64,000 nucleotides of DNA from the NCBI RefSeq assembly GCF_025136295.1, contig NZ_CP062788.1, positions 2,212,501-2,276,500 on the forward strand, in the 5' to 3' direction. Positions 53,860-62,543 of this stretch are shown here, in pieces. The position numbers and the translations under genes were made by a program. The notes below the pieces were generated by a model. It saw only the letters and a program-made list of their open reading frames with translations. It did no database searches and had not been told where the DNA came from. Source of the stretch: Aestuariispira ectoiniformans (GTDB taxonomy: Bacteria; Pseudomonadota; Alphaproteobacteria; UBA8366; Aestuariispiraceae). Within the stretch, counting starts at the first letter, position 1. Each line of letters begins with the position of its first letter.

Positions 53860-53946
53860 GTTTCTATCTTCCCTGTTTTTGGATTTTTTCCAACTATTAT
53901 CGTTGTTTTGAAATTATCATAGACAGAATTAAATGCATTTGCAAAT
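53848..53946. promoter_or_regulatory. divergent promoter region with repeated ATGYATTTGCA motif
   Basis: ATGTATTTGCA at 53848-53858 and ATGCATTTGCA at 53933-53943 lie at the two edges of the gap between the cyclase gene and FAD oxidoreductase 2. The second copy sits in two overlapping perfect palindromes, AAATGCATTT and ATTTGCAAAT (53931-53946). They are candidate operators for the MarR protein of the operon. Confidence 0.4.
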
Positions 53947-53969
53947 ATATGTTGCAGATGGAGAGGTGG

Positions 53970-55523
53970 ATGAAAGAAGATTTTGACGCAATTTTTGTTG
54001 GGGCGGGCCACAATGCGCTGGCCTGTGCCTTGCACCTTTCTGCGCAGGGATGGCGGGTTGGCGTGTTCGAACGGGCAGCCCAGCCGGGCGGCGCGGTTCG
54101 CACCGGGGAATTCACCCTTCCCGGCTTCCGGCATGACTTTGCCGCAATGAATCTTTCTCTTTTCGCCGGATCGGAATTTTTTCAGGATTATCAAGAGGAA
54201 CTGGGCCGTCACGGGTTGGATTTCGTCGCCGTCGACCGCCCCTTCGCCTCGGTCTTTGAAGATGGAAGCTGGCTGGGCATTACAACGGATAAAGATGCCA
54301 ACTGTGCACAGATTGCAGGGGTGTCGGAAGCCGATGGCCGGGCCTGGCAGGACCTGTCGAAAAATTTCCTGTCGGATGCCGACTATATCTTCGGCCTGCT
54401 TCGCTCTCCCGCAAAGATAAGTGCATTTGCAAGTTTTTTCTGGAAACTGTTCCGCAAGGCGGGGCTGCGTGGTGGTTACAGGAAATTGCGTTTCCTGACG
54501 CGTTCGACGCGCGGCTGGCTGGACCGCACCTTTGAAAGCCCCAAGGTGAAGGCGCTCTTCGGTGCCTGGGGCATGCATCTGGATTTTGCTCCTCATATCC
54601 CCGGCGGGGCGGTTTTTCCCTATCTTGAGGGGCAGGCAGGCCAGGCCTTCGGCATGGTGCTGGGCAGGGGTGGTGCCGATACGATCATCAAGGCCATGGT
54701 TGCGGCGGTCGAGGCGCGCGGCGGTGAGGTGTTCTGCAATGCGGCGGTCGAAAAGATACATCAGGAAAATGGGCGGGCCAGCGGCATAGAGCTGGCGGAC
54801 GGGCGTATCTTCAAGGCGGGCCGTGCGGTGATCGCCGGGTTGGCGCCACGTCATCTGGACCGCCTGACCTCCGGGGTTGAGCGGCGCATGACGCGTTATC
54901 GCCATGCGCCGGGAACGATGATGATCCATCTGGCGATGTCTGGCCTGCCGGACTGGAAGGCCGGGCGGGAGTTACAGCGCTTTGCCTATGTTCATATCGG
55001 GCCAAGCCTGGACGACATGAGCCGAACCTATGACGAAGCAAGTGCTGGCCTTTTGCCGTCGGAACCGATCCTGGTGGTCGGGCAGCCAACGGTCTTCGAT
55101 CCGGATCGCGCGCCCGATGGCAAACATGTCCTCTGGCTGCAGGTGCGGATGGTTCCGGGCATGATCCGTGGCGATGCGGCGGGGCAGATAGACGCCACTT
55201 CCTGGGCGGAGGCCGCGGAACCAATGGCAGAGCGTGTCTTTGATATTCTGGACAGGCACGCGCCGGGCATCCGCGACAAAATCATTGCACGCAGCATTTT
55301 CACACCGGAGATGCTGGAAGCCGAAAATCCCAATCTGGTCGGGGGCGACCAGATCTGCGGCAGTCATCACCTGTCGCAGAATTTCCTGTTCCGTCCGGCA
55401 TTCGGTGCAGCCGACGGAACCACAACCATAAGAAATCTCTACCTGACCGGGGCCGCGGTGTGGCCCGGGGCAGGCACGGGGGCCGGGTCGGGCTATCTCT
55501 TGGCCCGAAAACTGGCTGCCTGA
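53970..55523 (+). CDS. FAD-dependent phytoene-desaturase-like oxidoreductase 2
   Basis: A 517-residue paralogue of the flavoprotein at 51477. It has FVGAGHNALACALHLSAQG, FERAAQPGGAVRTGE and the C-terminal NLVGGDQICGSHHLSQNF plus GAGTGAGSGYLLARK. The ATG at 53970 follows GAGAGG; two ATGs upstream (53949, 53958) are possible, and the longer frame through the cyclase gene is spurious. It starts the plus-strand operon that continues into the oligopeptide-type importer genes, linking oxidation to uptake of the same compound. Confidence 0.87.
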   Translation: MKEDFDAIFVGAGHNALACALHLSAQGWRVGVFERAAQPGGAVRTGEFTLPGFRHDFAAMNLSLFAGSEFFQDYQEELGRHGLDFVAVDRPFASVFEDGSWLGITTDKDANCAQIAGVSEADGRAWQDLSKNFLSDADYIFGLLRSPAKISAFASFFWKLFRKAGLRGGYRKLRFLTRSTRGWLDRTFESPKVKALFGAWGMHLDFAPHIPGGAVFPYLEGQAGQAFGMVLGRGGADTIIKAMVAAVEARGGEVFCNAAVEKIHQENGRASGIELADGRIFKAGRAVIAGLAPRHLDRLTSGVERRMTRYRHAPGTMMIHLAMSGLPDWKAGRELQRFAYVHIGPSLDDMSRTYDEASAGLLPSEPILVVGQPTVFDPDRAPDGKHVLWLQVRMVPGMIRGDAAGQIDATSWAEAAEPMAERVFDILDRHAPGIRDKIIARSIFTPEMLEAENPNLVGGDQICGSHHLSQNFLFRPAFGAADGTTTIRNLYLTGAAVWPGAGTGAGSGYLLARKLAA

Positions 55524-55567
55524 TGAAAGAGATCCGTCACCGAAATCATTTGATGGGGAGTGAAGTC

Positions 55568-57091
55568 ATGCAATTCAGTCGTCGTAATCTGTTGAAAATG
55601 ACAGCGGCTGGTGCCGCCGTCATCGGACTTGGTCTGCCGTCGCGCAGCCGGGCCGCCGATGACCTGGTTATCGCCTATAACGTATCTCTGCCGTCCTGGG
55701 ATCCGACGGTCGGTCCGTCGGCCGTGAACCCGACGCTGCAGGGCCTGTATCAATCCGTTTTCGATCAGTTCATCCTGCAGCAGCCGGACCTTTCGCCCGC
55801 GCCGGGGCTGCTGACCAAATGGGGCTGGAGCCAGGACCGCAAGCAAATATTCATGACCGTGCGCGATGGGGTGACCTGGCATAACGGCGATCCGCTGACC
55901 GCAGAAGATATTGCCTGGTCCCTGGAACGGGCGGCGAAACCGGAAACCGGTAACCCGATCCAGTTCATCTGGAAGACCATTGGCAATCTTTCGGTCGACG
56001 GTAACACGATCACAGCCGATGTGTTGAGTTTCGATCCGACGATCTTCAAGTGGATGTATTTCCTGACGGGATATGTCCTGCCGAAAAAATATTACGAGGA
56101 AGTCGGGCCGGAAGGGTTTGAAAAGGCCCCCATCGGCACCGGCCCCTATATGGTGGAGAAATTCGAACGCAACGCCTTCGTGCGCCTGAAGGCGAACCCC
56201 GGCTATTGGGGCGGCAAGCCGGACTTTGAGAGTGTCACCATCAAATTTGTGACAGATGCGGCGAGCCGGGTGGCCGAGGTGGAATCGGGCAATGCCCATG
56301 TCACCCTGGAAATCCCGTATGAGGAATACGACCGCCTGACCCAGGGTGGCCTGAAAGGAGTGGCGACACCGGTCTCCGATATCGGGATGATCTTCCTGAA
56401 TGATATCGAGGTCATGCTCGACCCCAATGTGCGCAAGGCGGCGGCTTTCGCCATCAATAAACCACTGATCATCGAAAAGCTTCTTTCCGGTTATGGCGTG
56501 CCAATCGACACGCTGCAGACCCCGGATTACGACGCTCATGATCCGACGATCAAGGTGCCCTATGACCCGGAAAAGGCAAAGGAACTGCTGGCGGCTTCCG
56601 GTTATTCCGTCGACAATCCGGTGAAATTCACGATCCAGACGACCCGTGGTTTCAAGCCCAAAGACTATGAGATGATCCAGGCGATCGTCGGCCTGTGGCG
56701 GCGTGTAGGCATCGAGGCGAAAATCGAAGTCTACGAGATCGCCAAGCATTACGAACTGCGGGCCGCGGACCAATTGGCGCCCGCTGCCTTCTACAACTGG
56801 GGTAATTCGGTTGGCGATCCGACAACCTCCACCGGATTCGCCATGTTTGGCCCGTCCCCCCATTCCGTCTGGGATGGTGCTGACCTCACCAATATGATCG
56901 GCCCGCTTTGGGGCGAGGCGGATGAGGAGAAACGCATCCAGGGTTGGAAGGATGTGGATCGCTTCATTGCTGAAAACGCCCTGGTCATCCCGTTACTGCA
57001 ATATGTGCAGCCGGTCGTTCATGCGCCGGGTATCAAGGTCGTTCCGCATCATTCCGGTGCTTTGCTGCCGCATCTGATGAAACGCGCTTAA
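55568..57091 (+). CDS. Dpp/Opp-type ABC transporter substrate-binding protein
   Basis: A 507-residue family 5 extracellular solute-binding protein. It starts with a twin-arginine signal (MQFSRRNLLKMTAAGAAVIG, cleavage near SRA-ADD), which is common for cofactor-independent binding proteins in alphaproteobacteria. Landmarks are VRDGVTWHNGDPLTAEDIAWSLER and AFAINKPLIIEKLLSG. GGGGAG lies 7 nt upstream of the ATG. It delivers peptides or other medium-sized solutes to the permeases encoded next. A longer frame to 55460 overlaps the flavoprotein gene and is not used. Confidence 0.92.
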   Translation: MQFSRRNLLKMTAAGAAVIGLGLPSRSRAADDLVIAYNVSLPSWDPTVGPSAVNPTLQGLYQSVFDQFILQQPDLSPAPGLLTKWGWSQDRKQIFMTVRDGVTWHNGDPLTAEDIAWSLERAAKPETGNPIQFIWKTIGNLSVDGNTITADVLSFDPTIFKWMYFLTGYVLPKKYYEEVGPEGFEKAPIGTGPYMVEKFERNAFVRLKANPGYWGGKPDFESVTIKFVTDAASRVAEVESGNAHVTLEIPYEEYDRLTQGGLKGVATPVSDIGMIFLNDIEVMLDPNVRKAAAFAINKPLIIEKLLSGYGVPIDTLQTPDYDAHDPTIKVPYDPEKAKELLAASGYSVDNPVKFTIQTTRGFKPKDYEMIQAIVGLWRRVGIEAKIEVYEIAKHYELRAADQLAPAAFYNWGNSVGDPTTSTGFAMFGPSPHSVWDGADLTNMIGPLWGEADEEKRIQGWKDVDRFIAENALVIPLLQYVQPVVHAPGIKVVPHHSGALLPHLMKRA

Positions 57092-57147
57092 GTGAGTAAA
57101 GGCAGGGCCGCCCGTCCCGTGGAGGGGCGACCCTGATACGGGATGTT

Positions 57148-58158
57148 ATGGCATTCATACGGATAATTCTGGTCAGGCTATTGCTGCTGGCCGTCACCCT
57201 GTGTGGGGTGGCAGCCATTGTTTTCTTCGTCATTCGGGTGGTACCGGGTAACCCCATTGCAATGATGATTCCCCCCGGCGCAAGTGACGAGGATATCGCG
57301 CGGCTGACAGCCTATTACGGGTTGGACCGGTCGATTCCCGAACAGTTCGTGATCTGGGTACAGGGTGTAATGCATGGGGATTTCGGAACCTCGATCACAA
57401 CGCGGCAACCGGTGCTCCACCTTGTTCTCGGACGGTTGCCGGCGACGCTGGAACTGTCGATTGTCGGCCTGTTGATCGCAGTTCTTCTGGGCGGGACGGC
57501 GGCAATTGTCGCCACCCGGCTGCGCCATAGCAAGGCGGAGGGGGCCATCGACGTTGCCATCGGCATGGCGTTGTCGGTGCCCGATTTCCTGTGGGGGCTG
57601 GTGCTGATCCTGTTGTTTGGGGTGCTGGTGCCGCTGTTCCATATCTCCGGGCGCGTCTCGCCGGGGCTTGATCTGGATTTCGCAACCAACTTCTATTTGT
57701 TCGAAAGCCTGCTGCGCCTGCGTTTCGATGTCGCCCTCGACATTGTCAGCCATATGTTCATGCCCGCCCTGGCGCTTGCCATCCCATTGGCGGCGATCAT
57801 CAGCCAGATGCTGAAGCAAAGCCTCAAGGAATGCATGAACCTGGATTACGTGACCCTGGCCCGCACCAAGGGCTATGGCGAAAGCCGGATTATCCTGGGC
57901 GAGATGCTGCCCAATGCGATCCTGCCGACCCTGACGCTTGTGGGGGTGCAGTTCACCTTCCTGATCGGCGGCACGGTCATCATCGAACGGCTGTTTTCAT
58001 ATGAAGGGCTTGGGAATATGGCAATTGATGCCGTGATTAACCGGGACCTGCCCCTGATCCAGGGCGTGGTGATCCTATTCGCGGTGATCTTCACCGCGGT
58101 CAATCTTTTGGTCGACCTGACCTATGCGTCCCTGAATCCGAGGCTGCGCCATGCGTGA
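57148..58158 (+). CDS. Dpp/Opp-type ABC permease 1 (DppB-like)
   Basis: A 336-residue inner-membrane permease with about six transmembrane helices. The N-terminal FVIRVVPGNPIAMMIPPGASD is the usual DppB opening. The EAA loop contains MNLDYVTLARTKGYGESRIILGEMLPNA. It pairs with the next permease, whose gene it overlaps by 8 nt. The organisation SBP, B, C, D, F is that of dipeptide and oligopeptide importers, although many such systems carry other substrates. Confidence 0.93.
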   Translation: MAFIRIILVRLLLLAVTLCGVAAIVFFVIRVVPGNPIAMMIPPGASDEDIARLTAYYGLDRSIPEQFVIWVQGVMHGDFGTSITTRQPVLHLVLGRLPATLELSIVGLLIAVLLGGTAAIVATRLRHSKAEGAIDVAIGMALSVPDFLWGLVLILLFGVLVPLFHISGRVSPGLDLDFATNFYLFESLLRLRFDVALDIVSHMFMPALALAIPLAAIISQMLKQSLKECMNLDYVTLARTKGYGESRIILGEMLPNAILPTLTLVGVQFTFLIGGTVIIERLFSYEGLGNMAIDAVINRDLPLIQGVVILFAVIFTAVNLLVDLTYASLNPRLRHA

Positions 58159-59002
58159 TGGACGCGGACAAATCAAACGTCGCATGGGGCTGCGCCTGCT
58201 GCTGTCTTCCGGATGGCTGGCCCTGTTGGTTATGGTGGCGCTGATGGCCCCGCTGGTTTCCCCTCACGATCCCCTGGCGCAGGACCTTTTCCTCGGTCGT
58301 ATGCCGCCCGTCTTTCTCAACGGGGCGGAGCCCGGTTATTTCCTGGGAACGGACAGTCTGGGCCGGGACCTGTTGAGCCGTATTTTCTATGGCGCGCGGG
58401 TGGCGTTGACAGTGGCGCTTATCGCGGGGATCACAACTGCGGTGATCGGTAGTGCCCTTGGCCTTTTGGCGGGCTATATGCGCGGTTGGGTGGATGTGGT
58501 TATCTCCCGTCTGATTGATATCTGGATGGCCTTTCCGCCGGTCCTGTTTTCGATCCTGCTGGTGGCGGTATTGGGTGCCGGGCTGTCGTCGATCATCATC
58601 GCGATTGTTGTTATCGACTGGACCCGCTTTGCCCGTGTGGTGCGGGCGGAAGCCATGGCACAGGGTGCGATGGACTATACCGCATCCGCCAAGGTGGTTG
58701 GCCGGTCGCGACTGGGCACTATGGTGATTGAAATCCTGCCCAATGTGCTGCCGGTGGTCATCGCGCTGCTTACCCTGGAGATGGGCGTGGCCGTGATTGT
58801 CGAGGCGATCCTGTCCTTTGTGAATCTCTCCGTGGCGACCGATGATCCCACCTGGGGTGGAATGATCGCCGAAGGACGCACCAGCATCCATCAGGCCTGG
58901 TGGGTTCTGGTCTTCCCGTTGATCACCCTGTTTTTGACCGTCCTGTCCTTCAGCCAGTTAGGCGAGGGATTGAAGGACCGATTTGATCCGGTGTTGCGAT
59001 GA
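58151..59002 (+). CDS. Dpp/Opp-type ABC permease 2 (DppC-like)
   Basis: A 283-residue permease with the DppC-type periplasmic signature FLGTDSLGRDLLSRIFYGARVAL and the EAA loop around YTASAKVVGRSRLGTMVIEILPN. It forms the translocation channel with the preceding permease. The stop overlaps the first ATPase gene by 4 nt. Confidence 0.93.
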   Translation: MRDGRGQIKRRMGLRLLLSSGWLALLVMVALMAPLVSPHDPLAQDLFLGRMPPVFLNGAEPGYFLGTDSLGRDLLSRIFYGARVALTVALIAGITTAVIGSALGLLAGYMRGWVDVVISRLIDIWMAFPPVLFSILLVAVLGAGLSSIIIAIVVIDWTRFARVVRAEAMAQGAMDYTASAKVVGRSRLGTMVIEILPNVLPVVIALLTLEMGVAVIVEAILSFVNLSVATDDPTWGGMIAEGRTSIHQAWWVLVFPLITLFLTVLSFSQLGEGLKDRFDPVLR

Positions 59003-59871
59003 GTTTTCTGGAAATCCGAAACCTGTCCGCGCGGCTGCGGGGAACGACGCTTCCCATCCTGCGTGACGTCAGCCTCAGTGTCGATCCGGGCGAGGTGCGC
59101 GGCCTTGTCGGTGAAAGCGGGGCTGGCAAGTCGATGATCGGCAAGGCGGTGCTTGGCATCCTGCCCTATGCGATAGAAATCACCGGCGGTGAAATCCTGC
59201 TGGATGGGGCTGACCTTCTTGCTATGATACCCAAAGAGCGCAGCCGTTGGATCGGCCGTCAGGCGGCATTGATCCCGCAGGACCCGCTGACGGCACTCAA
59301 CCCGACGCGTCGCGTCGGGCCGCAGATTACGAACCGGCTGGTGGATATTCTGGGGTGGGACAAGAAAACCGCTAGGAGCCGTGCCCTGGAGCTGTTGGAG
59401 GAGGTTCATATTCCCGATCCCGAACGGGTGTTGCGGGCCTACCCCCATGAATTGTCGGGCGGGATGCGCCAGCGAATCCTGATCGCCTCTGCCTTCGCGG
59501 CAGAACCGAAGCTGATCGTCGCCGACGAACCGACGACAGCGCTGGACGTGATGGTGCAGAAACAGATTTTGCGGCTGATCGCTGAAATGCAGGCAAGGCA
59601 TGGGACGTCGATCCTGTTCGTGACCCACGACCTGGGCGTGGTGAGCAAGGTCTGCCAAAGCCTGAGCGTGCTTTTCGCCGGTTCCGTCCTGGAAGACAGT
59701 CGTATCGAGCAGTTCTTTGCCGAGCCCCGGCATCCCTACTCAAAGGCGCTTCTGGCGGCGACGCCAAAATATACCGACCCCGAGGCGTCCCTGATGCCGG
59801 TGCCGCCTGCCGTGATCGACGCGGTGGAGGCGGAAGTCGCAGGCCGGGACGGGAGGCAAAACCATGGCTGA
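58999..59871 (+). CDS. Dpp/Opp-type ABC ATP-binding protein 1 (DppD-like)
   Basis: A 290-residue ATPase. Walker A is GESGAGKSM, the Q-loop region is ALIPQDPLTALNP, the signature is ELSGGMRQR and Walker B is LIVADEPTTALDV. The C-terminus lacks a clear OppD-type cysteine cluster. It overlaps the second ATPase gene by 8 nt, so the two are made together as the heterodimeric motor. Confidence 0.93.
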   Translation: MSFLEIRNLSARLRGTTLPILRDVSLSVDPGEVRGLVGESGAGKSMIGKAVLGILPYAIEITGGEILLDGADLLAMIPKERSRWIGRQAALIPQDPLTALNPTRRVGPQITNRLVDILGWDKKTARSRALELLEEVHIPDPERVLRAYPHELSGGMRQRILIASAFAAEPKLIVADEPTTALDVMVQKQILRLIAEMQARHGTSILFVTHDLGVVSKVCQSLSVLFAGSVLEDSRIEQFFAEPRHPYSKALLAATPKYTDPEASLMPVPPAVIDAVEAEVAGRDGRQNHG

Positions 59872-60676
59872 GCTTTATCAAATTCGTGATCTGGACCTGA
59901 CCCTGCCGGATATGGGGCGCAAACCCTTCATCGGCCGTGCGCCATCGCTCAGGATATTGAAGGGCCTGACCTTCGACCTGCATCGTGGCGAGGTGCTGGG
60001 TATTGTCGGTGGATCAGGGTCGGGAAAATCGACCCTGGGCCGGGCGATGGTTCGCCTGCTGGAGCCGACCGGAGGAAGCGTGTATTTCGACGGGATCGAC
60101 CTGACGCATTTGGGCGAGGGGCAATTGCGCCCGGTCCGGCGGCGCTTTCAGATGATCTTTCAGGACCCTATGTCCTCACTTAATCCACGACAGACGGTTC
60201 GGCGGATCATTGCGGCACCTCTCGCACTCCATGGTTTTGATACGATTGGTGACCGTGTGGAGCAGGCGTTGCGGCAGGTTGGCCTGCCGACCGCATTCGG
60301 TGAACGCTATCCCCATGAACTGTCGGGCGGACAAAGGCAGCGGGTCGGTATCGCCCGTGCGATCGCACTGGAGCCGGATTTTATCCTGGCCGATGAAATC
60401 GTGTCCGGCCTGGATGTTTCAAGCCAGGCGCAGGTGCTCAATCTGCTGGAGCAACTGGTTGCGGATCTGGGCATCACGCTGGCCTTCATCAGCCATGACC
60501 TGTCGGTCATACGCCGCCTCTGTTCGCGGGTACTGGTCCTGCATCAGGGGGAGGTGGTGGAAGACGCCCCCACCGATAGGCTTTTTGACAACCCGGCATC
60601 GGATTATACGCGACAGCTTCTCGATGCGATCCCGCTTCCGGATCTCAATCAGGACTGGAGTATGGGGGCGGCCTGA
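59864..60676 (+). CDS. Dpp/Opp-type ABC ATP-binding protein 2 (DppF-like)
   Basis: A 270-residue ATPase with Walker A GGSGSGKST, Q-loop MIFQDPMSSLNPR, signature ELSGGQRQR and Walker B FILADEIVSGLDV. The usual DEP of the family is DEI here, but the Asp-Glu pair is intact. It ends the plus-strand operon, 20 nt before the convergent ROK remnant. Confidence 0.92.
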   Translation: MAELYQIRDLDLTLPDMGRKPFIGRAPSLRILKGLTFDLHRGEVLGIVGGSGSGKSTLGRAMVRLLEPTGGSVYFDGIDLTHLGEGQLRPVRRRFQMIFQDPMSSLNPRQTVRRIIAAPLALHGFDTIGDRVEQALRQVGLPTAFGERYPHELSGGQRQRVGIARAIALEPDFILADEIVSGLDVSSQAQVLNLLEQLVADLGITLAFISHDLSVIRRLCSRVLVLHQGEVVEDAPTDRLFDNPASDYTRQLLDAIPLPDLNQDWSMGAA

Positions 60677-60696
60677 ATGCCTGACCACCGTGAAGA

Positions 60697-61525
60697 CTAG
60701 GTTCGCCTGGGCATCCGTGGCTCCGGATAGAACTCGTTGAAGATCGGCACGCTGGCGGCACCATGTGCCGGGGCGGAGGGGGCGCTGACACCCGGTTGGA
60801 TATGCGGTTCGTGCATCCCGCCATGTGTGGTGATGGACGGGAAGAGGGGGAGTAGTTCGCGCAGCAGGGCCTTGGTGATTTTATTCGGCAGAATGCCGCC
60901 AACGAAAATGGCTTCGGGGTCCAGGGTGCTTTCCAGTGCCAGAACGCCAAGCCGCAATTTATCGGCGGCATCCTTCAGCCAGGCCATCATGTCCGGGTCT
61001 TTCTCGTCAAGCTTCCGCTCCAGCAGTTCCAACCCGTTGGAACAGTCTTCCTGTTCGCCGATGGCCTCATAGGCCGCGCGCAGGGAGACATATCTTTCAA
61101 GGCAGCCGTGGTTGCCGCATTCGCACAGGCGTCCTCCCGGATCAACGATGATATGGCCGATTTCTCCCGCCGCGCCCCGTATGCCTCTATAGATCTGTCC
61201 GTTCACAAAAAGCCCGGCACCCAGACCCATGCCGATGAAGACATAGACGAAGTTTTCCAGGTCTTTGCCCGCACCATGCAGGCGCTCGGCGATGGCCGCG
61301 GCGTTGGCGTCGTTTTCGACAATCACCGGCAGACCGGTTTTCTCCCCCAGCTTTTCTTCCAGCGGGAAGTCGACCCAGCCGGGGCCAATGCCCGTCGGGC
61401 CGCTGACGCAGAAGGGTCCCGGAATCGCAACGCCGATTCCAAACACCTGATCCCGCGAGACATGCGCCTTCTCCAGAAGGCGGTCGACCATGTCTGCGAG
61501 GATATCGACGCCGTCTGCCCGCCGC
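60697..61525 (-). pseudogene. 5'-truncated ROK-family regulator/kinase
   Basis: About 275 codons of a ROK protein. Present are GIGVAIPGPFCVSGPTGIGPGW, the ENDANAAAIAE segment, MGLGAGLFVNGQIYRGIRGAAGEIGH and the zinc motif CECGNHGCLE. The N-terminal helix-turn-helix and the first ATP-binding segment expected of a ROK repressor (about 110-130 residues) are missing. The frame runs without ribosome-binding site into the antisense of the neighbouring transporter gene, with only a TTG at 61542. In intact loci such repressors stand divergent to a sugar ABC operon. Here the two genes meet head to head without their 5' ends. Confidence 0.8.
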
Positions 61526-62372
61526 GGCACGTGAAATCGCAATGGTTTTCCAGTCTTACGCTCTCTACCCCCATATGACGCTTGGTGAGAATATCGCCTT
61601 TCCTCTAAAGCTTGCCAAGCGGCCTGGCCCGTTCATTGAACAGAAGGTGCAGGAGATTGCGGCCGTTTTGCGCCTGGAGAACCTTCTGGATAGAAAGCCG
61701 GGTCAGATTTCCGGTGGCCAGAGGCAGCGTGTCGCCATCGGACGCGCCCTTGCACGTGACCCGGAAGTGATCTTGCTGGATGAGCCGCTATCAAACCTGG
61801 GTGCGGCGCTGCGTCTGGAAATGCGGGTGGAACTGGCGCGGCTGCACAAGCATCTTGGGGCAACCATGATCTATGTAACCCATGATCAGGTGGAGGCGAT
61901 GACCCTGGCGGACCGGATCGTGATCATGCGAGACGGGCGCGTTGAACTGGTTGGATCGCCGCTGGATTTATATACAAAACCCGCCAATACATTTGTTGCG
62001 GAGTTTATTGGCTCGCCGAAGATGAACCTTTTCACGGTAGATGTAGACAATGCGTCGTCACCCGGCCCGATTGCCCGGCTGGCCGACGGATTGGCTGTCA
62101 GCGTGCCCGACGGTTGCGGTAACAAGGTTCTGGCGGGCATTCGCCCGGAACATCTGCGGCCGGTCAGTGAAGGTGGATTGCGCGGAGAGGTCGTCGCGGT
62201 GGAACATCTTGGGGCTGATACCTTCGTTTATTTCGACACGGGGATGCTGTCCAACGCCGTGGCGCGCCTCTCCGGGATTGCTCCCGTGCGGGTTGGCGAT
62301 ACCATCGGATTCGGCTTTGAGGCGGCTCAATGTAACCTCTTTCATGAGAACGGGATGAGTTTGGCGGGATAG
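61515..62372 (+). pseudogene. 5'-truncated sugar ABC transporter ATP-binding protein (UgpC/MalK type)
   Basis: The frame reads REIAMVFQSYALYPHMTLGEN from just before 61542. This is the family Q-loop, normally preceded by about 75-80 residues including Walker A. Walker A is absent. The rest is intact: signature QISGGQRQR, Walker B VILLDEPLSNL and the regulatory OB domain with GIRPEHL. Homology continues a few codons upstream of the ATG at 61542, so that ATG is internal rather than a true start. Without Walker A it cannot hydrolyse ATP. The sugar-binding protein and permease genes normally upstream are also missing. Confidence 0.82.
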
Positions 62373-62385
62373 GGCCCAGGGAAAG

Positions 62386-62413
62386 GCGCATCCCCTGTTT
62401 CAAGGGGGTGTGC
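62386..62413 (+). terminator. hairpin after the truncated ATPase gene
   Basis: GCGCATCCCCT pairs with AGGGGGTGTGC (11 bp, two wobble pairs) across a 6-nt loop, 14 nt after the stop codon. No T run follows, so it is at best a weak or factor-assisted terminator. Confidence 0.35.
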
Positions 62414-62543
62414 GGTCATCCGATGTAATCAGGGGCGCAGGACTGTTGACGGGCAATTTGTCGGCCAGGATCGCGGCTTTGGTTGCTGCCTTATATGAAA
62501 TTGTTCTAAACAGTGGAGCGTCATTACACACAAGGTCACTGTC

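Noticed and set aside
53565-54929. Minus-strand frame of 454 codons across the cyclase and flavoprotein genes
   Set aside because: Overlaps two well-supported genes and their promoter gap; no recognisable protein.
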